A stretch of DNA of 64,000 bases from PFJX01 sp964393825. GTDB taxonomy: Bacteria; Pseudomonadota; Gammaproteobacteria; Burkholderiales; Thiobacillaceae. This document shows, in pieces, positions 46,309 through 54,876 of this stretch (position 1 is its first letter; each line of letters starts with the position of its first letter). Both the position numbers and the translations under genes were made by a program. The notes under the pieces were generated by a model, which searched no databases, was not told the DNA's origin, and saw only the letters and a program-made list of their open reading frames with translations. Location: NCBI GenBank assembly GCA_964393825.1, contig CAYMUY010000005.1, positions 60,624-124,623 on the forward strand, written 5' to 3'.

Positions 46309-48516
46309 CTATTTCGTGGTGTAGGTAAACACGCCATCCCATTCGGCCGGAGGCGGATTGAAGCGGAAATGAGTGACCCGGTCGAGATAGACCTGGTACA
46401 GCTTGCGCTGTGCGATTTTGCCCAATTCCATCAGCTTGATTTCGGCTTCATCCCAGCGGCGTGCCTGATAGTCGGCATAGGCGGCCTCGAACAGGGCCGC
46501 CTCTTTGAGCCGCTCCGCCGGCAACGCCGCGGTGACGCCCAGGGGTTCGTAGATCGACACCGGCACCTCCTTGCCCTTGACCCGCACCCGATCGACGATC
46601 TGGAAGGACAGGTCCGGACAATCGGCGCGGGTGGCTTCCCCGGCCAGCACGCCGACGCCATATTGGCGGGTCAGGGCTTCCAGGCGGGAAGCCAGGTTCA
46701 CCGCATCGGCCATGACCGTGTAGGCCATGCGGAACTCGGAACCCATGTTGCCCACGCTCATGCGACCGGTATTGACGCCGACACCGATCTTCACCGGCGG
46801 CCAGCCCTTCGCCTGCAGGCGCGGATTGAGCTCCACCAGCCCGGCCTGCATGGCCAGCGCAACCAGGACGGCGTCGCGGGCATGCTGTTCGTCGCTCATC
46901 GGTGCGCCCCAGAAGGCCATGATGGCGTCGCCGATGTATTTGTCGATGGTGCCACGCCCTTCCTGGACGATGCGGGTCATCGCGGAGAGATACATGTTGA
47001 GCATCTCGGCCAGTTGTGCGGCCTCCAGCTTCTCCGAGAAGCTGGTGAAGCTGACGATATCGGAGAACAGCACGGTCATCACCCTCGACTCGCCGCGCAG
47101 GCTGTAGCGGGCGGGATCCTTGGCCATCTCGTCGACCAGTTCCGGCGGGATGTATTGACCGAACAGCTTGGTGATCTGCGCCTTGGAGCGTGCCTCGACA
47201 AAGAAACCGTAACTCATGTTGAGCACGAACAGTCCGAGCACTGCCAGCAAGGAGGCGGCCAGTGGCAGTTGCGCGTGCCAGGCGGACCAGGCATAGAAGT
47301 TTCCGCCCGTCAGCGCCAGCACCAGAATCGAGGTGGCAAGTGCCGCCCAGAGAGGGGAAATGACCGGCAGCAGCGCAGCCAGGAGCAGGCCGGTGACAGC
47401 GATCGTGGCCAGCTCCATGCCGCGCACCCCGGAGGGTTCCCATTTCACCGTGCCGTCGAGGATGCCGGAAATCAGGCTGGCATGGATCTCGACGCCGGGC
47501 AGGATCTTCGATACCGGGGTCACGCGCAGATCCATGATGCCCGGGGCGGTGGAGCCGATCAGAACGATGCGGCCTTCCAGATTGGCGCCGGGTTCCCTTT
47601 CATGGATCACATCGGTCGCGGAGACGTAGCGAAAGGCATTGACGGCGCGATAAGGCACCAGCGCGTTCGCATTGGCATCCAGTGGCACCAGCAGGCCATC
47701 CAGGTCCAGCATGGTGGGGCGATACCCCGCCGCCGGGATGATCCTGGGCGCATCGATGCCCATGCCGGCGCTGGCGGACATGAATGCCAGCGAACCGTAG
47801 CACTGGCCGTCGTATTCCATCAGCACCGGCATGCGCCGGGCCACGCCATCGAAATCCGCTTCCATGTTGTAGAAGGCGGCGCCAAAAGCGCGATCCTGCA
47901 GCATCTTCAGGTTGGCGTTGTAGCCTACGGCATGGCGCGGGGTGACGCCGTGGCGGGTGATTTCGGCGCAGGGAAACAGCGGCGCCGGCAATTGCCCGTT
48001 GACTTCGGCGGGTGGCGCGAAATTGAAGTAGTAGCCCATGATGGCAGCGCCGCTTTCCAGCGAGGCCGCGAATTTGCCGTCGTAATCCAGTCGTGGCCGG
48101 ATGCGTGCCAGGCTGGCGGCGAAACCGGCATCACCCGCCAGCGGCCCTTGTGCCATTTTTTCCAGCACCGGCAGGCCGGAACTCTGATCCGGCTCGGAAA
48201 ACACCACGTCGTAGCCGATGGCGGCGACACCATACTGTTCGAACAGGTTGCGGGTGAGCTTGGCGACCTGCTCCCGTGGCCAGGGCCAGCGACCGATCTC
48301 CTTCAGGCTCTTGTCGTCGATATCGACCACCACCACCCGTTCTTCCACGGTCTGTGGCCGGAAGAGGCGCATTTTCAGGTCATACAGCGCGGCATCCAGC
48401 TTTTCGATGAAAAACAGGTTGTAGGCCTGCCCGACATGTCCCGCGAGCACCAGCAGGAACAGCAGGGAGAGGCCGAACTGCCCGAGGAAACGGCGACGAC
48501 GCAGATCCAGGGTCAT
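46309..48516 (-). CDS. CHASE2-domain class III adenylate cyclase
   Basis: 735 residues. One helix (about 10-30), a periplasmic CHASE2 sensor (about 35-330), three further helices (about 340-420), then a class III cyclase domain (about 475-660). Metal-binding Asps are D486 (LFSDIVSF) and D530 (KYIGDAIMAFWG). K526 and D604 occupy the purine-specifying positions in the adenine-type combination, and N607 and R611 the transition-state positions, so ATP rather than GTP should be the substrate. ATG 48516 is chosen over ATG 48558 because it gives a normal N-in leader before the first helix. It lies 93 bases after the SH3-M48 gene and 12 before the phosphodiesterase gene. Confidence 0.92.
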   Translation of the reverse strand: MTLDLRRRRFLGQFGLSLLFLLVLAGHVGQAYNLFFIEKLDAALYDLKMRLFRPQTVEERVVVVDIDDKSLKEIGRWPWPREQVAKLTRNLFEQYGVAAIGYDVVFSEPDQSSGLPVLEKMAQGPLAGDAGFAASLARIRPRLDYDGKFAASLESGAAIMGYYFNFAPPAEVNGQLPAPLFPCAEITRHGVTPRHAVGYNANLKMLQDRAFGAAFYNMEADFDGVARRMPVLMEYDGQCYGSLAFMSASAGMGIDAPRIIPAAGYRPTMLDLDGLLVPLDANANALVPYRAVNAFRYVSATDVIHEREPGANLEGRIVLIGSTAPGIMDLRVTPVSKILPGVEIHASLISGILDGTVKWEPSGVRGMELATIAVTGLLLAALLPVISPLWAALATSILVLALTGGNFYAWSAWHAQLPLAASLLAVLGLFVLNMSYGFFVEARSKAQITKLFGQYIPPELVDEMAKDPARYSLRGESRVMTVLFSDIVSFTSFSEKLEAAQLAEMLNMYLSAMTRIVQEGRGTIDKYIGDAIMAFWGAPMSDEQHARDAVLVALAMQAGLVELNPRLQAKGWPPVKIGVGVNTGRMSVGNMGSEFRMAYTVMADAVNLASRLEALTRQYGVGVLAGEATRADCPDLSFQIVDRVRVKGKEVPVSIYEPLGVTAALPAERLKEAALFEAAYADYQARRWDEAEIKLMELGKIAQRKLYQVYLDRVTHFRFNPPPAEWDGVFTYTTK

Positions 48517-48609
48517 GGGCGTGCGCTCAGGGGCGGGCGATTCAGGCCAAGCCGGCACGGTCGGCGTGCCGGGCCGCCACGAGCCGGCGAATTCGGGGAG
48601 GGTCTCATC

Positions 48610-49842
48610 TCAGGGTTCCATCCTATAGAGCCCGGGGGCCTGCCCCGCCGGCAGGCGGGCCAGGCAGTCCTCCAGGGTATTCGACAGGCGCGCCAGCCTT
48701 GATTCCGCGCGCGGCTGTGTGCCCGCCAGCCAGGCCAGACGAGGATCAGCATCCGGCAAACCACCCAGATGCTGCAGGAAGACGGCCAGCGCGTAGGGGT
48801 CATAGCCGGCGCGGGCGGCCAGCATCACCGCCGCCCGGTCGGCCAGGAACTCGCTCTCCGCGGCATGGGGTCTTTGCAGTGCCTCCAGGCCCTCCCCCAG
48901 CAGTTGCCGCAGGAAGGCCGCCTCGTCGCGCGGGCGGCCGCTGGAGCCGGTGTTCGCGCGCAGATCGAGCAACAGGCGCTTGTCGGCCAGGCGCGCAACT
49001 TCACGCCCCAGCACGGCCGCCAGTTCGGCTTCATCGCGCAACTGGCGATAGAGGCCGCGCGTGATGAAGACGTATCCGCCGGGGGTGGACCAGGCCTGAA
49101 TCGCGTCGCTGTCGAGCACCGCGAACAGCCAGGACGCGCCCGGATGCCCGCCCTGCGCGGCCACCACCCACCGCCCCACGCGATTGACGTAGCGCTGCAA
49201 CGCCGCATCCTCGACGGCGGGCAGGGCGATCAACAGGCGCACGGCGAGGGCGCGACCGATTCGGGCTTCGTCCTCCGGACTCAGACGATTGAGCAACCAG
49301 GCGGACATCAATGAAAGCCTGACGCCGCCCGGCCCGGTCTCCCTGTCCATATCGACCGGGGGAAAGGCGCTACAGGACGACTTGTTGGCCCGCAGGCCCG
49401 CCGACGCAGCGCTGTCGGCTGCCTCGGCCGCGGCTGCGCGGAACCGTTCCAGCCGCTGCAGGGCAGCCTGGCCCGCGGCCTCGATTCGCTCCTCGTCCTC
49501 GCCGCCACGGAATCCCGCCACCGCAACGATGCGGCTCTCCAGGCGTCGCGAAGCCGGTGCCAGTTCCCCGCGCAGTTCCGCCATCGGCGCCGTTTGCGCC
49601 GACACGTTGGCGCGCACCGAAAGCAATCGCACCCAACCCTCGCCTTGCCCCGTGGCAACGTGCAACCAGCCACCCTCGCGGCCGAGAATCTCCACCGCGT
49701 CGCCGCGGGCCAACAAGGCCAGGACCCGGGCATCGCTACCCGAGTCCTGACGCAGGTTCTCATCCCGCAACAGCGTGCCGGAGGCCGCCTGGACCACCAG
49801 CGAGACGCCAAGGCCCAGCAGGATCAGCAGGTATTTCAACAT
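48610..49842 (-). CDS. Exported SH3 and M48-like protein with destroyed zinc motif (pseudoprotease)
   Basis: 410 residues. Signal peptide (about 1-19), bacterial SH3 domain (about 20-75, EILGREGGWLHV and GWVRLLSVRA), the VAVAGFRGG module also found in the two free SH3 proteins, then a M48-type peptidase domain (about 190-400). It aligns with the intact neighbour protease: YVNRVGRWV, STPGGYVFITRGLYR, DEAELAAVLG. But where the neighbour has HEIGH this protein has REVAR (280-284), losing both zinc-binding histidines. The later glutamate region is also changed (ESEFLADRAAV). It is therefore probably non-catalytic. It reads as a fusion of the SH3 and M48 genes of the same operon. ATG 49842 follows GGGAG and lies two bases from the CHAT stop. 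Confidence 0.87.
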   Translation of the reverse strand: MLKYLLILLGLGVSLVVQAASGTLLRDENLRQDSGSDARVLALLARGDAVEILGREGGWLHVATGQGEGWVRLLSVRANVSAQTAPMAELRGELAPASRRLESRIVAVAGFRGGEDEERIEAAGQAALQRLERFRAAAAEAADSAASAGLRANKSSCSAFPPVDMDRETGPGGVRLSLMSAWLLNRLSPEDEARIGRALAVRLLIALPAVEDAALQRYVNRVGRWVVAAQGGHPGASWLFAVLDSDAIQAWSTPGGYVFITRGLYRQLRDEAELAAVLGREVARLADKRLLLDLRANTGSSGRPRDEAAFLRQLLGEGLEALQRPHAAESEFLADRAAVMLAARAGYDPYALAVFLQHLGGLPDADPRLAWLAGTQPRAESRLARLSNTLEDCLARLPAGQAPGLYRMEP

Positions 49843-49844
49843 GT

Positions 49845-52127
49845 TCAATCTCCCTGTCCGGCCAGGTAGAAACCGGCCCAATAGAAGGGTTCAGGCCGGG
49901 TTTGCGCCACCTCGAGCTGGGCCTGGCGCAGGGCCTCCGCCTTGTTCATCCGCTTCAGGTTGGCATAGAAGGCACGCATGAGATCGGCGGTGGCAGCGTC
50001 ATCCACGCTCCAGTAACTGGCAAGCAGCGAACGGGCGCCGGAATAGAAGAATCCGCGCACGAAACCGACCAGGTCATCGCCCGGACTGCCCTGGCCGAGG
50101 CCGGTGTCGCAAGCGCTGAGTGCCACCAGGTCGGCGGCAAGGCGCAGACCATAGATCTCGTCGACACTCAGGACGCCATCGTTGGCGGCATCCGGAGCGA
50201 GCAGGAGATAGGATTTGAGCGGCTCGACGGTGCGGAACTTGCCATGGCTGGCGAGGTGGATGACTCCGGCGTTTCCCGCCTGCGCGCGCAGGGCAGTTTC
50301 GCTGGCGGCGCGCCGGGCCAGCAGCCGCGCATCCGGCAACAGTCCGGCGATCACACGCGCCTCTTCCTCGGCGTGCTGCAGGTCGTTCTCGGCCTGACCG
50401 GTATCCGGATTCGCCAGGATCAACGCGGTGCCCGAGGTTCCGGTCCCCCTCGCCCGCAACAAGGCATCGACATTGGCGCTGGGCAGGACGCGCAGGCTGT
50501 GGGTTTTCACCAGCCAATCCGTGCCGTCGCGCAAGGCGGCGAAGGAGAGGTAATGCAGCGGCCCGTGCGGCACCAGGACGAGACGCGAACGCAGGTTGGC
50601 CGCCAGTGGCCGCAGCAGGCGGTCATGGAGGCGGCGGGCCAGGGCCTCGACTTCCGGTGAGCGGGCGGCCACCGCGCGGCGGAATGCGTTCACCTGCTCG
50701 CCCAGGCGATCGCCATCGAGCTTGACGGCCCGCACCGCGTCCCGGTCCACCACCATGGCGTACAGATCCGGGCCGTTGGCAAAGTATTCCAGCAAGGTTT
50801 CGTCGGCGCCCAGGTTGCGCTGGATCGTCGCGGCATCGACACCGTAGATGGCGATCAGGCTGGCGAACATGGGGTCGGCCTGGTAGAGGGCCAGCCGCGC
50901 CTGCCGTGCCGCGTCGCCGAGATCCTGCTTGCGCGAGCGCATCTGCAGGCGCGACTCCTGCTCCAGGCGGCTGATGCGGACGAACTGGTCGGCGGCACCG
51001 CGTTCCAGTTGCTCCGGTGGGGCCAAACGCCATTTACGCGCCAGGAGGTCGACCAGGGCGCGCGCCTTGGCGCGTTCGACGTATTCCAGCATGTCCGGAT
51101 AACGGCCGAGGCGGAACAGCGCATCCACCAGGTCCGCGTAGACCATCTGGCGGTCGGCGGCAAAACCAATCTTGTTGGCTTCGGTATCGATGTGCTGGCG
51201 GTGTGACTCGATCACCTCGACGGCGGCCTTGAAGTGTTCCACCGCCGCCGCCAGATCACCCGCGCGCCGGCTCAGGCGGCCAAGGTCATAGCGCAATTGC
51301 CAGTAGATTTCCCCGTTCTGGCGGATATGGGCGGACGCGGCCAGGGCATCGAGGCGCCGGCGCGCCTCCTCGTCGTGACCGCTTTCCAGCAGGGCCTTGC
51401 CGAGCATGTATTGACGCGGCAGATCCTGCCAGAGCCAGAGGTTCTCCCCGGTCAGGATGGCGCCGCTGAATACCCGGTCGAGCAGCGCGCTGGCCTCGAA
51501 CAGGAAGTCACCGCTGAGCACCTGGTAGGCCTTGTCGTACTCACCCAGGGCCAGGTAGCAACGCGCCAGGGCGAGCGACTTCGCGGTCTTGAAATCGCTG
51601 CTGAACAGCCAGCCGGTGGAGACTTTTTCCAGGCGCCTGACGTACTCTCGTGCCGCGGCCTGATCCCCCACCCGGGTCAGCGCCAGAACCAGCGCGGAAA
51701 GCGCATCGATTTCCACCAGCGTGCCGTCGCGCTCGCGGTCGTACCACGCCAGCGCCTGACCCGCCGCGCTGATCGCCTGCATGTAATCGCCCAGTTCGTT
51801 GGCTGATTCGGAGCGCAGGATGGCGGCGTAGGGGGTCAGGTCGTCGGCGCCGAACAGCCGGCCTTCCTTGTCACCCCGCTTGATGCGCGCCTCCAGGCGG
51901 TCGAGGCACTGGCCCAGGCGCTCATAGTTCTTGATCTTGTGGTAAGCGTAGCAGAGGCCATGCAGGTCGGCGGCGCTGGCCCGCGGCGCTTGCAACAGGT
52001 CTTCATACTGGCTGGCCAGTTCCTCGTAGCGACCCTCGCCGATCAGGCCGATCTGCCTTTCGCCATCCGGCGCGGCCTGAGCCGGGAGGGTGGCGAAGAG
52101 CGAGATCAGGAGGGCGAGGAGGCGCAT
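49845..52127 (-). CDS. Exported TPR-CHAT caspase-like peptidase
   Basis: 760 residues. Signal peptide (about 1-18, ending AQA), helical TPR-like repeats (about 25-420), then a CHAT domain (about 480-757). The caspase-like dyad is intact: H628 in IHLASHGKF and C673 in VALSACDTGLGQG. SYWSVDDAATADLM and a C-terminal tyrosine/phenylalanine-rich end are typical CHAT features. Export is unusual: the best-studied CHAT proteins (separase-like, Craspase, TPR-CHAT) act in the cytoplasm. Two bases separate it from the OM protein gene upstream and from the SH3-M48 gene downstream, so these three are tightly coupled. Substrate unknown; the pseudoprotease or barrel protein are the first candidates. Confidence 0.9.
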   Translation of the reverse strand: MRLLALLISLFATLPAQAAPDGERQIGLIGEGRYEELASQYEDLLQAPRASAADLHGLCYAYHKIKNYERLGQCLDRLEARIKRGDKEGRLFGADDLTPYAAILRSESANELGDYMQAISAAGQALAWYDRERDGTLVEIDALSALVLALTRVGDQAAAREYVRRLEKVSTGWLFSSDFKTAKSLALARCYLALGEYDKAYQVLSGDFLFEASALLDRVFSGAILTGENLWLWQDLPRQYMLGKALLESGHDEEARRRLDALAASAHIRQNGEIYWQLRYDLGRLSRRAGDLAAAVEHFKAAVEVIESHRQHIDTEANKIGFAADRQMVYADLVDALFRLGRYPDMLEYVERAKARALVDLLARKWRLAPPEQLERGAADQFVRISRLEQESRLQMRSRKQDLGDAARQARLALYQADPMFASLIAIYGVDAATIQRNLGADETLLEYFANGPDLYAMVVDRDAVRAVKLDGDRLGEQVNAFRRAVAARSPEVEALARRLHDRLLRPLAANLRSRLVLVPHGPLHYLSFAALRDGTDWLVKTHSLRVLPSANVDALLRARGTGTSGTALILANPDTGQAENDLQHAEEEARVIAGLLPDARLLARRAASETALRAQAGNAGVIHLASHGKFRTVEPLKSYLLLAPDAANDGVLSVDEIYGLRLAADLVALSACDTGLGQGSPGDDLVGFVRGFFYSGARSLLASYWSVDDAATADLMRAFYANLKRMNKAEALRQAQLEVAQTRPEPFYWAGFYLAGQGD

Positions 52128-52129
52128 GT

Positions 52130-53371
52130 TCAGAACCAGTAACCGAACTCCAGATTGAAGCCGGTGTCACCCTTCATGTGGCGCAACGCCAGACCAGCGC
52201 GCAGCACGCTGGCGGCCTTCGAGCTGCGCGAGGTGCCGAGGCTGAAGCGTACTTCCTGGTAATTGTCGGAATAGAGCTTGCTGCCGAAGAAGCGGGTATC
52301 GGTCAGCGAGGTTTCGAAGTGCAGCTTGTGCCCGGACACGACCGTGGGCGTCGACCACATCACACCGTTGCGCAGCACCGTGTTGCTGATATTGGGATCG
52401 TAGTCATAACCGCCATAGGAGAACGGCATGGTGGTCACGAATCCGAGCATGTTGCCGATGCCGACGTCGTACCCCGGCTTGCGCCAGTAGTAGGTGCTGG
52501 TGAGGCCGACCGAAGCCATCTGCGCGCTGGAGCCCATATCCTTGGAAGCGGTCAGGCCATAGTTGGCGCTGGGCACCAGGGTCCAGCGCTGCGACATGGG
52601 AAAGCGATAGGAGGCGCCGAATCCGACGTGATAGGCCTTGGCGCCATCGACATCGAGAGCGGTCAGCGGCATCCGCAGCAGGAGCTGGCGGCGCGGGTCG
52701 AGATCGTTGCGGATGGAATAGGACAGCGGCACGGTCAGGTTGCTGACGTCTGTGCCGCCCTGGGTCATGCGGCCGATTTCCAGGCCGATGCCAATCTGGG
52801 TCAGCCTGTCGTTCGAGATCGCGGTGGCGCCCGTAGTATCGGCACTGGCGATATTGCTGAAGTCGCTGGTGAAGTTCTGATCGAAATCGGAAGCCACCAT
52901 GGTCGACATCATGCTGTTGGGGTTGCCGGCGATGGGATCGGTGGGCGAAGACTTTGCCAGCGACTGGGACAACTCGGACAGCAGAGTACCGCTCTTGAGG
53001 TAGTCATAGAGGGATTGCGCGCTTTCCTCGCGGGTACCCCCGGTGAATGCGGTATCGATCCCCATGGAGGGAATGGTCAGGTGGATTTCGGCCGGGTTGA
53101 AATGCGGCGAGAAATAGTTGATGGCAACCCCGCGATAATTGCCGGCCACCGTCACTTCCTGGAACCCGGTGTAGCCCGGGTTGATCGCCGCCAGGGAGTT
53201 GAAGAACATGGCGCCGAACAGGGCATCCGAACTGGCATAGGTCACGTCGGTCGGCGGCGGCAATTCGATGGTCACTGCCGCCGAGAAGGGGCTTGCCGCC
53301 AAGGCCTGGTGGGTCACCGCCATGCAGCCCAGGGCCAGCATGGCAAGCAGGTGGATCTTGTGAAGTTTCAT
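52130..53371 (-). CDS. Predicted outer-membrane beta-barrel protein, family not recognised
   Basis: 413 residues. Signal peptide (about 1-25, ending QALA). The first half (about 30-190) is soluble-looking and rich in Ser/Thr/Asp. The second half has alternating hydrophobic strands (for example GAKAYHVGFGASYRFPMS, YGLTASKD, SVGLTSTYYWRKPGY) and the chain ends in aromatic Phe after GFNLEFGYW, the signal recognised by the BAM machinery. I do not recognise the family. ATG 53371, preceded by AGGTG, is preferred to 53407 since the signal peptide starts there. Placement between an M48 protease and the CHAT gene suggests that it is the membrane partner or substrate of these proteases (inference). Confidence 0.8.
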   Translation of the reverse strand: MKLHKIHLLAMLALGCMAVTHQALAASPFSAAVTIELPPPTDVTYASSDALFGAMFFNSLAAINPGYTGFQEVTVAGNYRGVAINYFSPHFNPAEIHLTIPSMGIDTAFTGGTREESAQSLYDYLKSGTLLSELSQSLAKSSPTDPIAGNPNSMMSTMVASDFDQNFTSDFSNIASADTTGATAISNDRLTQIGIGLEIGRMTQGGTDVSNLTVPLSYSIRNDLDPRRQLLLRMPLTALDVDGAKAYHVGFGASYRFPMSQRWTLVPSANYGLTASKDMGSSAQMASVGLTSTYYWRKPGYDVGIGNMLGFVTTMPFSYGGYDYDPNISNTVLRNGVMWSTPTVVSGHKLHFETSLTDTRFFGSKLYSDNYQEVRFSLGTSRSSKAASVLRAGLALRHMKGDTGFNLEFGYWF

Positions 53372-53403
53372 CGCAACACCTCGAAGTTGAAAAATGTCGT
53401 CAA

Positions 53404-54321
53404 TCAACGCAGCCGGTAAAACCTCGCGGCTCCAGTCTGTCCTTCCGGCAAGCCATCCAGTCGCTCGCCCACCGCTTCGGACAGGTGTCCCAGGCGATCC
53501 TCGGGCAGCGGGTGGGTCTTGAACAGCAGCGATACCCGTTTGTCGCCCTTGGCGACATGGCCCATCTCGGCCAGCACCGCCGGCAGGGCATAGGCGTCAT
53601 AACCGGCGCGGGCGCCGAGCACCAGGCCGATGCGATCCGCCTCGTATTCGGCGTCCTTGTCGAGGCCGCGGGCGACGATCTCGGCACCGTTGCCAATCAG
53701 GTTCTGCACGATCTCGTTCTCGTTTTTGACCTTGCTGCCGAAGAACGACCCCAGCGCCGCGATGGCCTGCGACTTCTGTAACAGCTTGAGGTGATGCTTG
53801 CGGATGACATGACCGATCTCGTGGCCGAGCACGCCGGCCAGTTCCGCTTCGTTCACCAGTCGCCTGTAGAGCCCCTTGGTCAGGAAGATGTAGCCGCCGG
53901 GCGCGGCGAAGGCGTTGATGTCCTCGCTCTCGATCACGCCGAAACGCCAGGGCAGATCGGGCCGCTCGCTCTGCAGCGCGACCCAGCGGCCGACCCGGTT
54001 GACGTAACTTTGCAGGCCATCATCGCGCACCAGCGGCGCCGCGCCCAGCAGGTTGCCGGCGATCTGCTGGCCGATGCGGAGTTCCTCTTCCTGCGAGGTG
54101 TTGCCCGAAAGCAAGGCCTTGAGCAGCTGGTCAGCGGGTTTCTCCTGCGCGGCGGCCGGTACCACCGGTTGTGCCGGTGCCGTGGGTGGCGTCGGCGCCG
54201 CCGGCTGCGCAGGCGCGATCTTGTCCTTGATCAGGCCTTTGAGGAACTTGTCGAAATCGCCCGCCTGAGCGAGCCCGACGCCGCACAGCGCGAAGAGGAT
54301 CCAGGGGAGAACACGGTTCAT
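53404..54321 (-). CDS. Exported M48-family zinc metalloprotease
   Basis: 305 residues. Signal peptide (about 1-20), Pro/Ala-rich linker (about 35-62), then the peptidase domain. Zinc motif H167-E168-I-G-H171 in GVLGHEIGHVIRKHH and the third ligand in EYEADRIG (225-229) are intact, so it should be active. It has no TPR region, unlike BepA, but is otherwise similar to the periplasmic M48 group that clears misassembled outer-membrane proteins. The gene is 21 bases after the SH3 gene and 32 before the barrel gene, consistent with a role in assembly or turnover of that barrel. Its inactive paralogue lies four kilobases downstream in the same operon. Confidence 0.93.
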   Translation of the reverse strand: MNRVLPWILFALCGVGLAQAGDFDKFLKGLIKDKIAPAQPAAPTPPTAPAQPVVPAAAQEKPADQLLKALLSGNTSQEEELRIGQQIAGNLLGAAPLVRDDGLQSYVNRVGRWVALQSERPDLPWRFGVIESEDINAFAAPGGYIFLTKGLYRRLVNEAELAGVLGHEIGHVIRKHHLKLLQKSQAIAALGSFFGSKVKNENEIVQNLIGNGAEIVARGLDKDAEYEADRIGLVLGARAGYDAYALPAVLAEMGHVAKGDKRVSLLFKTHPLPEDRLGHLSEAVGERLDGLPEGQTGAARFYRLR

Positions 54322-54342
54322 AGTGGCTTGCTCATCGATTGG

Positions 54343-54876
54343 TCATCTGGGGGCGGCGCCATCGGGTTTCGCCAGATAAGGGATGTCCCGGCTCGCCAGG
54401 CCGGCCAGGCGCGCGAACTGTTCGGCATCGGCGTGGCTGGAGGCGAAGGCGTCCAGGCGGATCAACTCATCAGGGTTGTAGCGGGCGGCGCCGAGTTCCA
54501 CCTCGTCGAGGCCACGGGCGCCGGCCACTGCCACCACCCTGCCGGTATCAGGGGCGCGCTGCCCCACATCCACCACGGCGCGGAGATCGGGCGTGGCGGC
54601 GATATCCGACTTCACGGAAAGTATGCGCACCCAGCCGGTCTTGCCGGCCGCGTACACTTGGGTCCAGCCGCCGTCGCCGGCAAGCACACGCACCTGGGCG
54701 CCCTTGCCCACCTTCACCACGCTGGCCGCCGCGGCACTAGGCTCCGCCCGCAGGACATCGTCGCGCAGCATGACGCCTGGCGTGCCGGGCGCGGTCGTGG
54801 CCGATTTCTGTGGCGGCGTGCCCATGGCCAGCGCCAGTGTCGGCAACAGCAACAGGAGGGCTAGCAGGTATCTCAT
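54343..54876 (-). CDS. Exported SH3-domain protein (copy b)
   Basis: 177 residues. Signal peptide (about 1-17, ending LALA), then a bacterial SH3 domain (about 32-90, VMLRDDVLRAEP, GWTQVYAAGKTGWVRIL). The last third holds the module RVVAVAGARGLDEVEL followed by two predicted helices. The same module occurs in copy a and in the SH3-M48 fusion. Bacterial SH3 domains often bind peptidoglycan, so it may tether the protease machinery to the wall. Its start overlaps the stop of copy a (ATGA). Confidence 0.85.
   Translation of the reverse strand: MRYLLALLLLLPTLALAMGTPPQKSATTAPGTPGVMLRDDVLRAEPSAAAASVVKVGKGAQVRVLAGDGGWTQVYAAGKTGWVRILSVKSDIAATPDLRAVVDVGQRAPDTGRVVAVAGARGLDEVELGAARYNPDELIRLDAFASSHADAEQFARLAGLASRDIPYLAKPDGAAPR

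Noticed and set aside
45883..48702. 939-codon plus-strand frame opposite the adenylate cyclase
   Set aside because: The minus strand encodes a complete CHASE2 cyclase with all motifs; the plus frame shows no domain and arises from GC-rich codon composition. The same applies to antisense frames at 28873-31779, 3257-4813, 5603-7486 and 8117-9769.
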